Part shown: piece after piece, positions 17,988 through 26,680 of the stretch
Layout of the letters: every line of letters starts with the position of its first letter
How positions within the stretch are numbered: the stretch's first letter is position 1
NCBI GenBank assembly: GCA_016223165.1
Contig: JACRPO010000009.1
Span: forward strand, 930,001 to 994,000
DNA length: 64,000 bases
Origin: Burkholderiales bacterium
Lineage (GTDB): Bacteria > Pseudomonadota > Gammaproteobacteria > Burkholderiales > Burkholderiaceae_C
Reading direction: 5' to 3'
Position numbers and translations under genes: made by a program
The notes under the pieces: generated by a model
Database searches by the model: none
The model's input: only the letters and a program-made list of their open reading frames with translations
What the model was told of the DNA's origin: nothing

Positions 17988-18836
17988 ATGCAGACCTACA
18001 CCCTGCGTGACGTGGCCGGCCTGCTCGGCCTGTCGCGTTCGGTGATCCTGCGCCTCGTCGCCTCCGGCTTCGTCAAGCCGGGGCGCGGGCCGCGCCGCGA
18101 ATACCGCTTCAGCTTTCCGGACATGGTGCTGCTGCGCACCGCGCAGGGCTTGCAGGCGGCGCAGATCCCGCCGCGGCGCATCGTGCGCTCGCTGCGCCGG
18201 CTGCGCGAGAGCCTGCCCGAGCAGATGCCGCTGGCCGGCCTGCGCATTGCCGCCATCGGCAACGAGGTCGTGGTGCGCGACGGTGGCAAGCCCTGGCAGG
18301 CAGACTCGGGGCAGCTGCTGTTCGACTTCGAGGCGCAGGTGCCGGCGGCGCCGGAAGCGGTCGTGCGCAGCTTGCGCGGCACGCCGGCGCTGCCGGCCGA
18401 AGACTGGTTCCGGCGTGGCGTCGAGCTCGAGCGCAGCGACCCGGCCGGCGCCGAGGCCGCCTACCGCCGCGCCATCGAGGGCGCGCCGAAGAGCCCCGAC
18501 GCCTACCTGAACCTCGGCGTGCTGCTCGGCGAGGCCGGGCGCCATGCCGAGGCGGCGGCGTTGTACCGGCAGGCCCTGTGGCACTGCCCGGGTCCGGACG
18601 GGGCGCTGCTGCACTTCAACCTCGGCGTCGCGCTCGAGGACCTGCAGCAGTTCGACGCGGCCATCGCCGCCTACGACGCCTGCCTCGCGCTCGACCCCAC
18701 GATGGCCGACGCGCACTTCAACGCCGCACGCCTGCACGACCGCCTCGGCCGCGAGAAGCGGGCCATCCGGCACTACAGCGCCTACCGCCGCCTGCGCGGG
18801 CCGAACGAGCCCGCTGCGCCGAGAAGCCGTCCGTGA
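17988..18836 (+). CDS. MerR-type HTH protein fused to TPR repeats
   Basis: 282 aa. Residues 1-70 form a MerR-like winged helix (YTLRDVAGLLGLSRSVILRL, then the wing and a hydrophobic linker). Residues 140-265 hold about three TPR units (DAYLNLGVLLGEAGRHAEAA; LLHFNLGVALEDLQQFDAAI; ADAHFNAARLHDRLGREKRA). No metal-binding cysteines typical of MerR effector domains are seen. A DNA-binding head with a protein-interaction tail suggests a regulator; its target is unknown. It begins 58 bp after ku in the same direction. Confidence 0.8.
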   Translation: MQTYTLRDVAGLLGLSRSVILRLVASGFVKPGRGPRREYRFSFPDMVLLRTAQGLQAAQIPPRRIVRSLRRLRESLPEQMPLAGLRIAAIGNEVVVRDGGKPWQADSGQLLFDFEAQVPAAPEAVVRSLRGTPALPAEDWFRRGVELERSDPAGAEAAYRRAIEGAPKSPDAYLNLGVLLGEAGRHAEAAALYRQALWHCPGPDGALLHFNLGVALEDLQQFDAAIAAYDACLALDPTMADAHFNAARLHDRLGREKRAIRHYSAYRRLRGPNEPAAPRSRP

Positions 18837-19100
18837 GGCCGCTGGGCCGCCGCCCAGGGCGCCGCTCGCGCCACGACTCGAAGCGCCGCTCAGGCCGACG
18901 CTGAGGCGGCCTCAGGGCGCCCTGCGAGGCAGCCCCTCATTCGTGGCCGCCGAGTCGCCTCGACCGCCGCAGGGTCACTGCCGCCCGCGGCGCGGTGCCT
19001 GACGCAAACTGCGCGCTCGCATTTTCGGCGACCCTGTCCCTGGGCGCGCCAGGGCGGCCACCGCCTCTCATCCCGCGCGCGCGACGATCACGGAGCCCCC

Positions 19101-19760
19101 ATGTCCCTGCGCATCAACGACACCGCCCCCGACTTCCAGGCCCAGACCACGCTCGGCCCGATCCGCTTCCACCAGTGGATCGGCGACAGCTGGGCCGTCC
19201 TGTTCTCGCACCCGAAGGACTTCACGCCGGTGTGCACCACCGAGCTCGGCTACATGGCCCGCATCGAGGCCGAGTTCACCAAGCGCAACACCAAGATCAT
19301 CGGCCTGTCGATCGACCCGGTGGACGACCACTCGAAGTGGCTCGCCGACATCGAGGAGACCCAGGGCACGCGCGTCAAGTATCCGATGATCGGCGACACC
19401 GACCTCGCCGTGGCCAAGCTCTACAACATGCTGCCGGCCGAGGAACCCGGCACCTCGCAGGGGCGCACCGCGGCAACCAACCAGACCGTGCGCTCGGTCT
19501 TCGTCATCGGCCCGGACAAGAAGATCAAGCTGATGATGACCTACCCGATGACCACGGGCCGCAACTTCGACGAGATCCTGCGCGCGCTCGACTCGATGCA
19601 GATGACGGCCAAGCACAGGGTGGCGACGCCCGTGAACTGGAAGCAGGGCGAGGACGTCATCATCGCCGGCTCGGTCTCCGACGACGAGGCGAAGAAGCTC
19701 TTCCCCGCGGGCTGGAAGGCGCCGAAGCCTTACCTGCGCATCGTCAAGCAGCCGCGGTGA
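19101..19760 (+). CDS. 1-Cys peroxiredoxin (Prx6 type)
   Basis: 219 aa from ATG 19101 with GGAG at 19092-19095. The peroxidatic Cys45 is in DFTPVCTTELG; no other cysteine is present, so the enzyme is a 1-Cys form and needs an external thiol reductant. The C-terminal extension with VNWKQGEDVIIAGSVSDDEA and LPYLR-like end is the Prx6 hallmark. It reduces hydroperoxides in the cytoplasm. It is a stand-alone gene; the 264 bp before it show no other gene. Confidence 0.93.
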   Translation: MSLRINDTAPDFQAQTTLGPIRFHQWIGDSWAVLFSHPKDFTPVCTTELGYMARIEAEFTKRNTKIIGLSIDPVDDHSKWLADIEETQGTRVKYPMIGDTDLAVAKLYNMLPAEEPGTSQGRTAATNQTVRSVFVIGPDKKIKLMMTYPMTTGRNFDEILRALDSMQMTAKHRVATPVNWKQGEDVIIAGSVSDDEAKKLFPAGWKAPKPYLRIVKQPR

Positions 19761-19818
19761 AGCCGGCAGCGCGACGGGGCATCGCGGGCATCACGAACAC
19801 CTCGGCCGAGGATGCTCG

Positions 19819-20181
19819 CTACGCTTCGTTGCGAATGACCGGGTCGACGCTGATGATGCGACCGGTGGCGACCTGCACGAGGTAGACGGTGTACTTGTAC
19901 TCCTCGCGGTCGAGATCGCGATCGCGCAGGGTGGCCTTGGTGCCGCAAGGCGATGTCACCGATGGGCGCGGGAAGTCGCGGCCGGGGTTGCTCACCACGA
20001 TGGCGTCGTGCCTGCGGAACACATAGCCGGGCGTGGCCAGCTGGAACTCCACGACATGCTGGCCCGCCTTGACGCTGATGGGGTCGGGGCTGCAGACGAT
20101 GGTCTCGTCGCCCTGGACCGTGACGGTGACTTCGGCGGCGACATCCGCTGCGGGACGGTCGATGACAGGTGCACTGGGCAT
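19819..20181 (-). CDS. Hypothetical beta-rich protein, 120 aa (possibly DP-EP-like)
   Basis: The ORF from ATG 20181 alternates short hydrophobic strands (VTVTVQGDETIVCSPDP, ISVKAGQHVVEFQL, YKYTVYLVQVATGRIISVDP), which suggests a small Ig-like or cupredoxin-like beta sandwich. The SPDPISV and SVDPVIRNEA pieces recall the DP-EP family, but I cannot confirm this. No signal peptide is seen. It is 22 bp downstream of the Ser/Thr kinase gene on the same strand and may be in its operon. Confidence 0.6.
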   Translation of the reverse strand: MPSAPVIDRPAADVAAEVTVTVQGDETIVCSPDPISVKAGQHVVEFQLATPGYVFRRHDAIVVSNPGRDFPRPSVTSPCGTKATLRDRDLDREEYKYTVYLVQVATGRIISVDPVIRNEA

Positions 20182-20203
20182 GGTCTCTCCGAGCAGAGCT
20201 GAG

Positions 20204-22885
20204 CTAGGGGGGTGACCGGCCCAGTCGCGCGAAGAGTTCGAACACGAGCGGATGGCGGCAGGGCCCGGCTTGCAGGCTATCGGCCAGCCGCGCCGTGGCT
20301 TGAGACTCGCCGAGCCGCTGATGCAGATGCGCCAGCACGACCGTGGATTGCGGCTCGCCTGCAGGTTCTCCGAGGGCGCGCTGACCCTGGCGCCATCGCG
20401 TTCGCGCCGTGTCGATGTCGCCACGGTGCGCCAGCGCGTCGCCGAGAACCAGTGCCATGGAAGCCAGTGCGCGACGGCGGTCGGAGTTGAGCGAGCGGAG
20501 GTCGGGTTCGCGCGCCAGCGCGAGATCGAGCAGGCGGGACATGTCGGCCACCGGAGCGGCCGTCGGACCGGCGCGCCTGGCCTGGGCAACCAGCAACCTT
20601 GCCATCAGCGCGAGGTCGCGCGGGTTCGGTGTCGCCGCGGCCGGCGCGGCCCCGCCGGCGCCGGCGCTCAGCGCCGTGGCTCGGTCCAGCGCCTCGGCCG
20701 CGGACGACCCTTGCCCCTGCGCGTGCGCCACCTCCGCCACGCTCACATGGGCGAGCGCCAGGGTCGAGCGCCATTCCTGGTTGCTGCCATCCAGGGCCAC
20801 CAGGGGCTCCAGCAGCGCCACGGCCTGCCGCGCGGCTGCCTGCGATCGCTCCAGAGCGCCAAGCGCCAGATGCAGGCGCGCGCTGTCGAAATGGGCGATG
20901 GCCATCTGGAACCGGCTTTCGCTGTCCTCGCCGACGTTTCGCTTCAGCACGGCGACCTTGGCCTGGAGCGCCCCGTGCGCCTGCTGCAGCTGGCCGAGAT
21001 CCTCGTGCGCTCGTGCGATCCAGCCCAGGTTGTTCGCAAGACCGGTGCGCGCGCCGTCGTCGGCGTCGGCCTGCGCTTCGAAGACCGCGCGGGCACGCAA
21101 CCAGGAAGCCAGCGCCTGCCGTGGCTGCTGCTGCTGGTAGGCCAGCACACCCAGGTTGTGCTCCGCGGACGCCTCTTCGATACGCCACTGCGGCTTGTCG
21201 GGTTGCAACTGCACCAGCCGCGCGGCGAGCGCCTGATAACGCTGCAACCCGGCCAGCGCCTCGTCCGGCCGGCCACTGCGCCGGGCGGCCTCCGCCACCC
21301 AGAACTCGCTCTGGGCGTGATCGAACACCCGCTGCGGATCGGCCGGCGCGCGTGCGAGCAACTCGCCCGTGCTGCGCGCCGCCTCGGCAAAGCGCCGCCG
21401 CGCTTCTTCGGCCTGCCCCCGCGCCTCGGCGATCTCGCCGATCAGGTGCAGCGCACGCGCGCGGCGCGCCAGCGCATCGGCGTCCAGCGTCGAGGCATCC
21501 TGGGCCGCGTAGTACGCGAGCGCCCGTTCGCCCACGGCGTCGAGCGCATCGAGCCGGCCCACCGGCTGCAGGCGCCGGCGCAGGTCGCCGAGCATGAATT
21601 CGAGCAGCCCTTCGGCCTGCACGCGCTGCGCGCGCGCCTCGCGCGACTCCAGCACCGCCACCCAGGCGCCGGCGAGCACCGCACACATCGCCACGCCAGC
21701 GGCCGCCACGCCCACCCGATGACGGCGCACGAACTTCGCGCTGCGGTAGCGCCAGGTGTCAGGCCGCGCCCGGATGGGCTCGTGCGCGAGCGTGCGGCGC
21801 AGGTCCTCGGCGAGCTCGGCGGCGTTGGCGTAGCGTTCGGCCGGGTTCTTCTTGAGCGCGCGCGCGACGAGGGTGTCGATGTCGCCGCGCAGCTCGGCAG
21901 CGCGCCGCCGCGCGCCCGGGCCGCCCTGGCGGCGCACCTGGTCGGACAGCCGTCGCGGTTCGCTCTCGACGACAGCACGCAGCATCTCGAGCGGCGTCGT
22001 GCCGTCTTCGGCGCCGGTGGGGTGCCCGCCGCCGAGCAGCTGGTAGAGCAGCACGCCGAGCGCATAGACGTCGGTGGCGGTGGTGACGTCCCGGCCCTGC
22101 AGCTGCTCGGGCGCGGCATAGCGCGGCGTGTAGGCCTGGCCGGCGCGCTGCGTCAGCTCGCCCGCCGCGCCGCCGGTCTGCTCGTCGAGCAGCTTGGCGA
22201 TGCCGAAGTCCAGCAGCTTCAGCTGGCCGTCGGCGCGCACCAGCATGTTCGAGGGCTTGAGGTCGCGGTGCAGGATCAGCCGCGCATGCGCGTGCGCCAC
22301 GGCCTCGGTGGCGTCGATCATCAGCGCCAGCCGCGCCGCCAGCGGCAAGGCGTGGCGCTGCACGTGGCGGTCGATCGGCTCGCCGTCCACGTACTCGAGC
22401 ACGAGGTAGGGCTGGGCGCCGTCGGCCGTGACGCCGGCATCGAGCAGGCGCGCGATGTGCGGCTGGTCGAGCCGCGCCAGGATGCGGCCCTCGCGCGCGA
22501 AGCGTACCGCCTCGCCGGCGCGCAGCAGGCCGCCTTGCAGCAGCTTGATCGCCACTGCGCCCTCGTAGTGGCCGTCGGTGCGCCGCGCCAGCCACACCTG
22601 GCCCATGCCGCCGCGGCCGATCTCCCGCTCGAGCGTGTAGGCACCGAGCCGCTGCCCGGCGAGACCCGCCGGCGCCGGCAGTGCCGGCGCGGCCATGAAG
22701 CCGCGTGCGTCCAGCCCCGGAAGGCGCGCCAGCAGGGCCTCGAGCTCGTCGGCGAGCGGCGCCTCGGTTTCGCGCAGCGCGGCCAGCCAGGCGGCGCGCT
22801 CGGCCTCGGGCTGGTCGAGCAATTGATCCAGCCGCGGCGACAGCGCGGCCCAGCGCGCCGGCTCGATGCCGTGCATGCCGTGCAT
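20204..22885 (-). CDS. Serine/threonine protein kinase with C-terminal TPR region
   Basis: 893 aa. The N-terminal 70 residues carry the helical segment (ARWAALSPRLDQLLDQPEAE) found in sigma-linked kinases. The kinase domain is complete: glycine loop IGRGGMGQVW, Lys114 in VAIKLL, HRDLKPSN at 206-213, DFG at 226-228 and APE at 258-260. One transmembrane helix lies at about 391-411, followed by some 480 residues of TPR-like helices, probably periplasmic. The gene starts 9 bp after the ECF sigma gene, so the two are one operon. Partner kinases of such ECF factors can phosphorylate the sigma factor, as shown for other ECF/kinase pairs; here this is inference. Confidence 0.92.
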   Translation of the reverse strand: MHGMHGIEPARWAALSPRLDQLLDQPEAERAAWLAALRETEAPLADELEALLARLPGLDARGFMAAPALPAPAGLAGQRLGAYTLEREIGRGGMGQVWLARRTDGHYEGAVAIKLLQGGLLRAGEAVRFAREGRILARLDQPHIARLLDAGVTADGAQPYLVLEYVDGEPIDRHVQRHALPLAARLALMIDATEAVAHAHARLILHRDLKPSNMLVRADGQLKLLDFGIAKLLDEQTGGAAGELTQRAGQAYTPRYAAPEQLQGRDVTTATDVYALGVLLYQLLGGGHPTGAEDGTTPLEMLRAVVESEPRRLSDQVRRQGGPGARRRAAELRGDIDTLVARALKKNPAERYANAAELAEDLRRTLAHEPIRARPDTWRYRSAKFVRRHRVGVAAAGVAMCAVLAGAWVAVLESREARAQRVQAEGLLEFMLGDLRRRLQPVGRLDALDAVGERALAYYAAQDASTLDADALARRARALHLIGEIAEARGQAEEARRRFAEAARSTGELLARAPADPQRVFDHAQSEFWVAEAARRSGRPDEALAGLQRYQALAARLVQLQPDKPQWRIEEASAEHNLGVLAYQQQQPRQALASWLRARAVFEAQADADDGARTGLANNLGWIARAHEDLGQLQQAHGALQAKVAVLKRNVGEDSESRFQMAIAHFDSARLHLALGALERSQAAARQAVALLEPLVALDGSNQEWRSTLALAHVSVAEVAHAQGQGSSAAEALDRATALSAGAGGAAPAAATPNPRDLALMARLLVAQARRAGPTAAPVADMSRLLDLALAREPDLRSLNSDRRRALASMALVLGDALAHRGDIDTARTRWRQGQRALGEPAGEPQSTVVLAHLHQRLGESQATARLADSLQAGPCRHPLVFELFARLGRSPP

Positions 22886-22894
22886 CGCGCCGGC

Positions 22895-23455
22895 TCAGCC
22901 GATGGCCATGGCGAGGAAGAGCCGCGCCTTCTGCCAGTCGCGCTGCACCGTGCGCTCGGTGACGCCCATCGCCTGCGCGATCTCGCGTTCGCTCAGGCCG
23001 CCGAAGTAGCGCATCTCGACCACGCTCGCCAGGCGTGCGTCCTGCGCCTGCAGCGCTTCGAGCGCCTCGTGCACCTGCAGCACCTCGTCGGCGCCGGTGG
23101 CATGGCCGGAGTGGCTGTCGGCGAGGGTGGTGCTGAGGGTGACATGGTCCGCGCCGCCGCCGCGCCGCTCGGCCTGGCGGGCGCGCACGAGGTCGACGAC
23201 GACGCTGCGCATGACGCGCGCGGCATAGGCGAGGAACTGGTCGCGGCCGGCGAAGCCCGGCTCGGCCGCGCCATGCAGGCGCAGGTACGACTCGTGCACC
23301 AGCGCCGTGGTGTCGAGCAGCGTGTACGCACCTTCGCGGCGCAGGCGGCTGTGCGCCAGGCGGCGCAGGTCGGCATAGAGCAGCGCGTAGGCGCGGTCGG
23401 CGGCCTCGCGGTCGCCGCCACCGGCGGCCTGCAGCAGCTTCGTGATCTCGGACAT
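22895..23455 (-). CDS. ECF sigma factor of the kinase-associated type
   Basis: 186 aa from ATG 23455 (a GTG two codons upstream is possible). Region 2 is visible in DTTALVHESYLRLHG and FLAYAARVMRSVVVDLVRAR, and region 4 in VVEMRYFGGLSEREIAQAMGVTERTVQRDWQKAR. There is no anti-sigma gene; instead a transmembrane Ser/Thr kinase follows. This matches the ECF subfamily (TIGR02999-like) in which activity depends on a cognate kinase. Its targets are not visible in the window. Confidence 0.9.
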   Translation of the reverse strand: MSEITKLLQAAGGGDREAADRAYALLYADLRRLAHSRLRREGAYTLLDTTALVHESYLRLHGAAEPGFAGRDQFLAYAARVMRSVVVDLVRARQAERRGGGADHVTLSTTLADSHSGHATGADEVLQVHEALEALQAQDARLASVVEMRYFGGLSEREIAQAMGVTERTVQRDWQKARLFLAMAIG

Positions 23456-23744
23456 GGGCACCGGGTGGCGAGGCGGATCGAGCGGCGGGCGAGTCGGGTG
23501 GCCGGGACTCTAGTGCAGCGCCCGGCCCTTGGCGCCTGCGACGTTGTTGGCAATTCGGGATGTCGGGTCCGGCGCGGCGATTGCGTCTCAGAAGAGGGAG
23601 GGGGCAGAGCCTTGCCGGCCACCGCCGCCGTCCATCCCCCAGAGATGCACCTTCAAACGCCGTGGACCACCGATGCTGCACGCTCCTTCATCGCCTGCCC
23701 CCAGCCCGAGCTGCCCGAGCAACCCGAGCTCCCCGGAGGTGCCC

Positions 23745-24242
23745 GTGAGCGATGCGCGAGGCCGGTCGGCTGCGGCCATCGCGCCGGATCCTCGCAGCCT
23801 GATCCCGGGCATCGAGCGGCAACTGGCCCAGTGCCGCCGCTACGGGCAGCCTCTGGTGGTGCTGTCGATCGGCATCGACCGGCTCGCCGGCATCGACGGC
23901 CAGGCGCTGCAGGGCCGCGAAGCCGCTGTCTCCAGCGAGCTCGGCAACCGCCTGCGCGCGCGCACGCGGGCCAAGGACAGCGTGGTCTGCCTCGGCCCGC
24001 TCGAATACTGCGTGCTGCTGCCCGGCTGCCGGCCGCAGGCCGCAGGCGGCGCGCGCAGCCGCCTTTCGAGCGCGCTCGGCGGCGTCTACGCGCTCGGCGG
24101 CGAACAGGTGTTCGCGAGCGTCTCGATCGGCCTGGCCCACCACACGGCCGGCGTCGACAGCGGCGCGGCGCTGTGGGAGGCGGCGGTGCGCTCGCGCGCG
24201 CTGAGCATGGACGGCTCGTCCCGGCGCATGCACTTCGACTGA
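23745..24242 (+). CDS. Degenerate GGDEF-domain protein
   Basis: 165 aa. GTG 23745 has GGAGG five bases upstream and is preferred to ATG 23673. The fold pattern of a diguanylate cyclase is present (a REC-less core from PGIERQLAQCRRYGQPLVVLSIGID to FASVSIGLAHH), but the signature position reads GPLEY in LGPLEYCVLLPG instead of GGDEF. Metal and GTP binding residues are therefore altered and cyclase activity is unlikely. It may be a nucleotide sensor or a relic. It is divergent from the ECF sigma gene. Confidence 0.65.
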   Translation: MSDARGRSAAAIAPDPRSLIPGIERQLAQCRRYGQPLVVLSIGIDRLAGIDGQALQGREAAVSSELGNRLRARTRAKDSVVCLGPLEYCVLLPGCRPQAAGGARSRLSSALGGVYALGGEQVFASVSIGLAHHTAGVDSGAALWEAAVRSRALSMDGSSRRMHFD

Positions 24243-24254
24243 GCGCATTACCGG

Positions 24255-24380
24255 CCCATCAGGCAGCCCATCAGGTCGCCCATCACGCAGCCCATCAGGC
24301 AGCCCATCAAGCAGCCCATCAGGCCGCCCATCAGGCCGCCCATCAAGCAGCCCATCAGGCCGCCCATCAGGCCGCCCATC
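24255..24380. repeat. 12-bp tandem repeat, 11 copies
   Basis: CCCATC recurs at 24255, 24267, 24279 and so on to 24375 with exact 12-bp spacing; the consensus unit is CCCATCAGGCMG with few variants. It fills the gap between two convergent stops. On the minus strand it can be read as a 43-codon frame from ATG 24379 to TAA 24248 encoding MGGL/MGCL repeats, in the same phase as and just after the LysR stop; no ribosome-binding site was seen. Confidence 0.9.
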
Positions 24381-24403
24381 CGTGGCTCACGCGAGGCGGC
24401 CCC

Positions 24404-25354
24404 TCACGCGGCCGCCAGCGCCGGCAGCGACTGCACGGCCCCGGCCGTGTCTGCCACCGTCCGGACATGCTGGACGAAGAACTCGAGGAAGGCGCGGGTG
24501 CGCAACGGCAGGAATCGCCTGCTGGGCATGGTGGCCACGAGCCTCAATCCATCGGCGCTGATCCAGGGTGCGAGCACGCGACGCAGCTGTCCGCCATGCG
24601 GCCGGGCGGTCAATGCAAGCTCGGGCAGCAAGGTGAGCCCCGCGCCGGCCAAGGTGGCCTGGTACGCCGTCTCGTCGTCGTTCGAACTGACGGACCAGGC
24701 GGGCGTGACCTCCAATCTGCGGCCACCCTGCGCCGGGTTCAGGAGCTCGACGGCGCGCAGGCGAGTGCCGGGGGTGCGCAGGCGCACCATGCGATGCCGC
24801 GACAGGTCTTCCGGCACCGCCGGAACACCATGCACCTGAAGGTAGCTCGCCGAGCCGCACAGGACGTAGTTCATGTCGAGCACGGGGCGGACGACGACGT
24901 CGCCATCCAGGTGATCGTCCTGTCCCACGATGGCCAGGTCGAACTGATGCAGATCGTGCGCCGGGCGGTCGGAGGTGTGGATCTCGACCTGCACCTCGGG
25001 ATGCTGCCGCTGGAAGTCGGCCACGCACGGCGCCAGCAGATTCACTGCCACCAGCGACGTCGTGGCCACGCGCAGGTTGCCGGAGACCTCGCTCGAATGC
25101 GACCGAGCCTGGTCCGCCGCCTCCTCGATCTCCGCCAGGATCGGGCGCAGGCGCGCCAGGTAGCCCTCGCCCGCCTGGGTGAGCGACATCTTCCTCGTCG
25201 TGCGATGCAGCAGCCGGACGCCGAGCGCCTGCTCGAGGTCCTGGATCTGGCGGGTGACGACCGCCGGCGCGAGCTCCATCTTGCGCGCGGCCGCGGCGAA
25301 GCCGCCTTCATCCACGACGCACTGGAAGACACGCATCGATTGAACGAGGTCCAT
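24404..25354 (-). CDS. LysR family transcriptional regulator
   Basis: 316 aa from ATG 25354 with GGGAGTGG upstream. The N-terminal winged helix reads FQCVVDEGGFAAAARKMELAPAVVTRQIQDLEQALGVRLLHRTTR. The rest is a type 2 periplasmic-binding-like effector domain of the CrgA/PecT group. The gene lies 12 bp behind the thiolase gene on the same strand, so it is probably cotranscribed with it, which is less usual for LysR genes (more often divergent). Its stop is followed by the tandem repeat. Confidence 0.92.
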   Translation of the reverse strand: MDLVQSMRVFQCVVDEGGFAAAARKMELAPAVVTRQIQDLEQALGVRLLHRTTRKMSLTQAGEGYLARLRPILAEIEEAADQARSHSSEVSGNLRVATTSLVAVNLLAPCVADFQRQHPEVQVEIHTSDRPAHDLHQFDLAIVGQDDHLDGDVVVRPVLDMNYVLCGSASYLQVHGVPAVPEDLSRHRMVRLRTPGTRLRAVELLNPAQGGRRLEVTPAWSVSSNDDETAYQATLAGAGLTLLPELALTARPHGGQLRRVLAPWISADGLRLVATMPSRRFLPLRTRAFLEFFVQHVRTVADTAGAVQSLPALAAA

Positions 25355-25366
25355 GGCCACTCCCGA

Positions 25367-26551
25367 TCAAAGCGCCTGAAGCGCGAGCGCGATCCCCTGG
25401 CCGCCGCCGATGCACAGGGTCACGATGCCTCGCTTCAGCCCGTCGCGCCGCATCGAGTGCAGCAGGCGCGTGGTCAGCACGGCGCCGGTGGCGCCGATGG
25501 CGTGGCCGTGGGCAATCGCGCCGCCATCGACGTTGACGATGTCCTCCGGCAGCTCGAGCTGGCGCAGGCAGGCGAGCGTGATCGCGGCAAACGCCTCGTT
25601 GATCTCGAAGCGCTCCACGTCCGTGTGCTTCCAGCCGGCGCGCGCCAGTGCCAGCTTGACGGCCGGCACCGGCCCGATGCCGAACATGCCGGGCTCGACG
25701 GCCGCGACGCCGTGAGAGACCAACCTCGCCCAGGGCTGCAGGCCATGCTCTTCCGCGAACGCGCGCTCGGCCACGATCACCGCCGCCGCGCCGCTGTTGA
25801 GCCCGGGCGCATTGCCGGCGGTGATCGTGCCGTCCTTGCGGAATGCGGGCTTGAGCCTGGCGAGCGTTTCCACGGTGGTGTCGGGACGGTTGCTTTCGTC
25901 CCTGGCGAAGCTCACGGGGCCCTTGCGGCCGGCCACCTCGACGGCCACGATCTCGTCGTCGAACCTGGCCGAAGCCTGCGCAGCACCGAAGCGCTGCTGC
26001 GAACGCGCGGCCCAGCGGTCCTGGTCCTCGCGCGTGATGCCGTGCTGGCCGACGAGATCCTCGGTATGCCAGCCCGAGTGCTGGCCGCTGAAGGCGTCGT
26101 GAAGACCATCGCGCAGCATGCTGTCCAGCATCTGCGCGTCGCCCATGCGCTGGCCCCAACGCGCCCCGGGCACCAGGTAAGGGGCCTGGTCCATGTTCTC
26201 CATGCCGCCGGCGATCGCGACCTGTGCGTATCCGGCCGCGATCTCCAGTGCCGCCGTGGCGATCGCCTGCGCGCCCGAGCCGCACACGCGGTTCACGGTC
26301 ATGGCCGGTACCTGCACCGGCAGCCCGGCGCCGACGGAGGCCTGGCGCGCCGGGTTCATCCTGGCGCCGGCCTGGATGACCTGCCCCATCACGACCGTGT
26401 CCACGACCTTTGCGGCGAGGCCGGAGCGTCGAAGCACCTCGCGGATCACGGCCGCGCCCAGGTCGGGCGCAGGGGTGTCCTTCAGTGCGCCGCCATAGGT
26501 GGCGATCGGCGTTCGAACCGGCGTGCACAGAACGATGTCCGGCTTGGTCAT
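25367..26551 (-). CDS. Acetyl-CoA acetyltransferase (thiolase)
   Basis: 394 aa, ATG 26551 with AGAGGAG upstream. Catalytic residues are present: acyl-accepting Cys in VNRVCGSGAQAIA near residue 90, His in GGAIAHGHAIGATG near 350, and the second Cys in VTLCIGGGQGIAL near 380. It condenses two acetyl-CoA or cleaves 3-ketoacyl-CoA. PhaA/AtoB-like specificity is probable from length and motifs, but a role in a degradation pathway is also possible because efflux and LysR genes flank it. Confidence 0.9.
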   Translation of the reverse strand: MTKPDIVLCTPVRTPIATYGGALKDTPAPDLGAAVIREVLRRSGLAAKVVDTVVMGQVIQAGARMNPARQASVGAGLPVQVPAMTVNRVCGSGAQAIATAALEIAAGYAQVAIAGGMENMDQAPYLVPGARWGQRMGDAQMLDSMLRDGLHDAFSGQHSGWHTEDLVGQHGITREDQDRWAARSQQRFGAAQASARFDDEIVAVEVAGRKGPVSFARDESNRPDTTVETLARLKPAFRKDGTITAGNAPGLNSGAAAVIVAERAFAEEHGLQPWARLVSHGVAAVEPGMFGIGPVPAVKLALARAGWKHTDVERFEINEAFAAITLACLRQLELPEDIVNVDGGAIAHGHAIGATGAVLTTRLLHSMRRDGLKRGIVTLCIGGGQGIALALQAL

Positions 26552-26680
26552 GTGAACTCCTCTATGCGTGTACGGGTGGATTGGGCTCCACGTCGACCTG
26601 GCGATCGACGGTGTTGACGGTCAGTTTCACGCTCGGGACCTTTCCATTGAACTCAGCAGGTCAATGCCGCCTGCAGGCGT

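Noticed and set aside
24255..24380. CRISPR array
   Set aside because: Units are 12 bp and contiguous with no spacers, so it is a minisatellite.
20252..26617. 2121-residue plus-strand open frame
   Set aside because: It runs opposite the kinase, sigma and LysR/thiolase genes; it is a shadow with Gln/Ala/Arg-rich sequence and the HQAA run comes from the tandem repeat.
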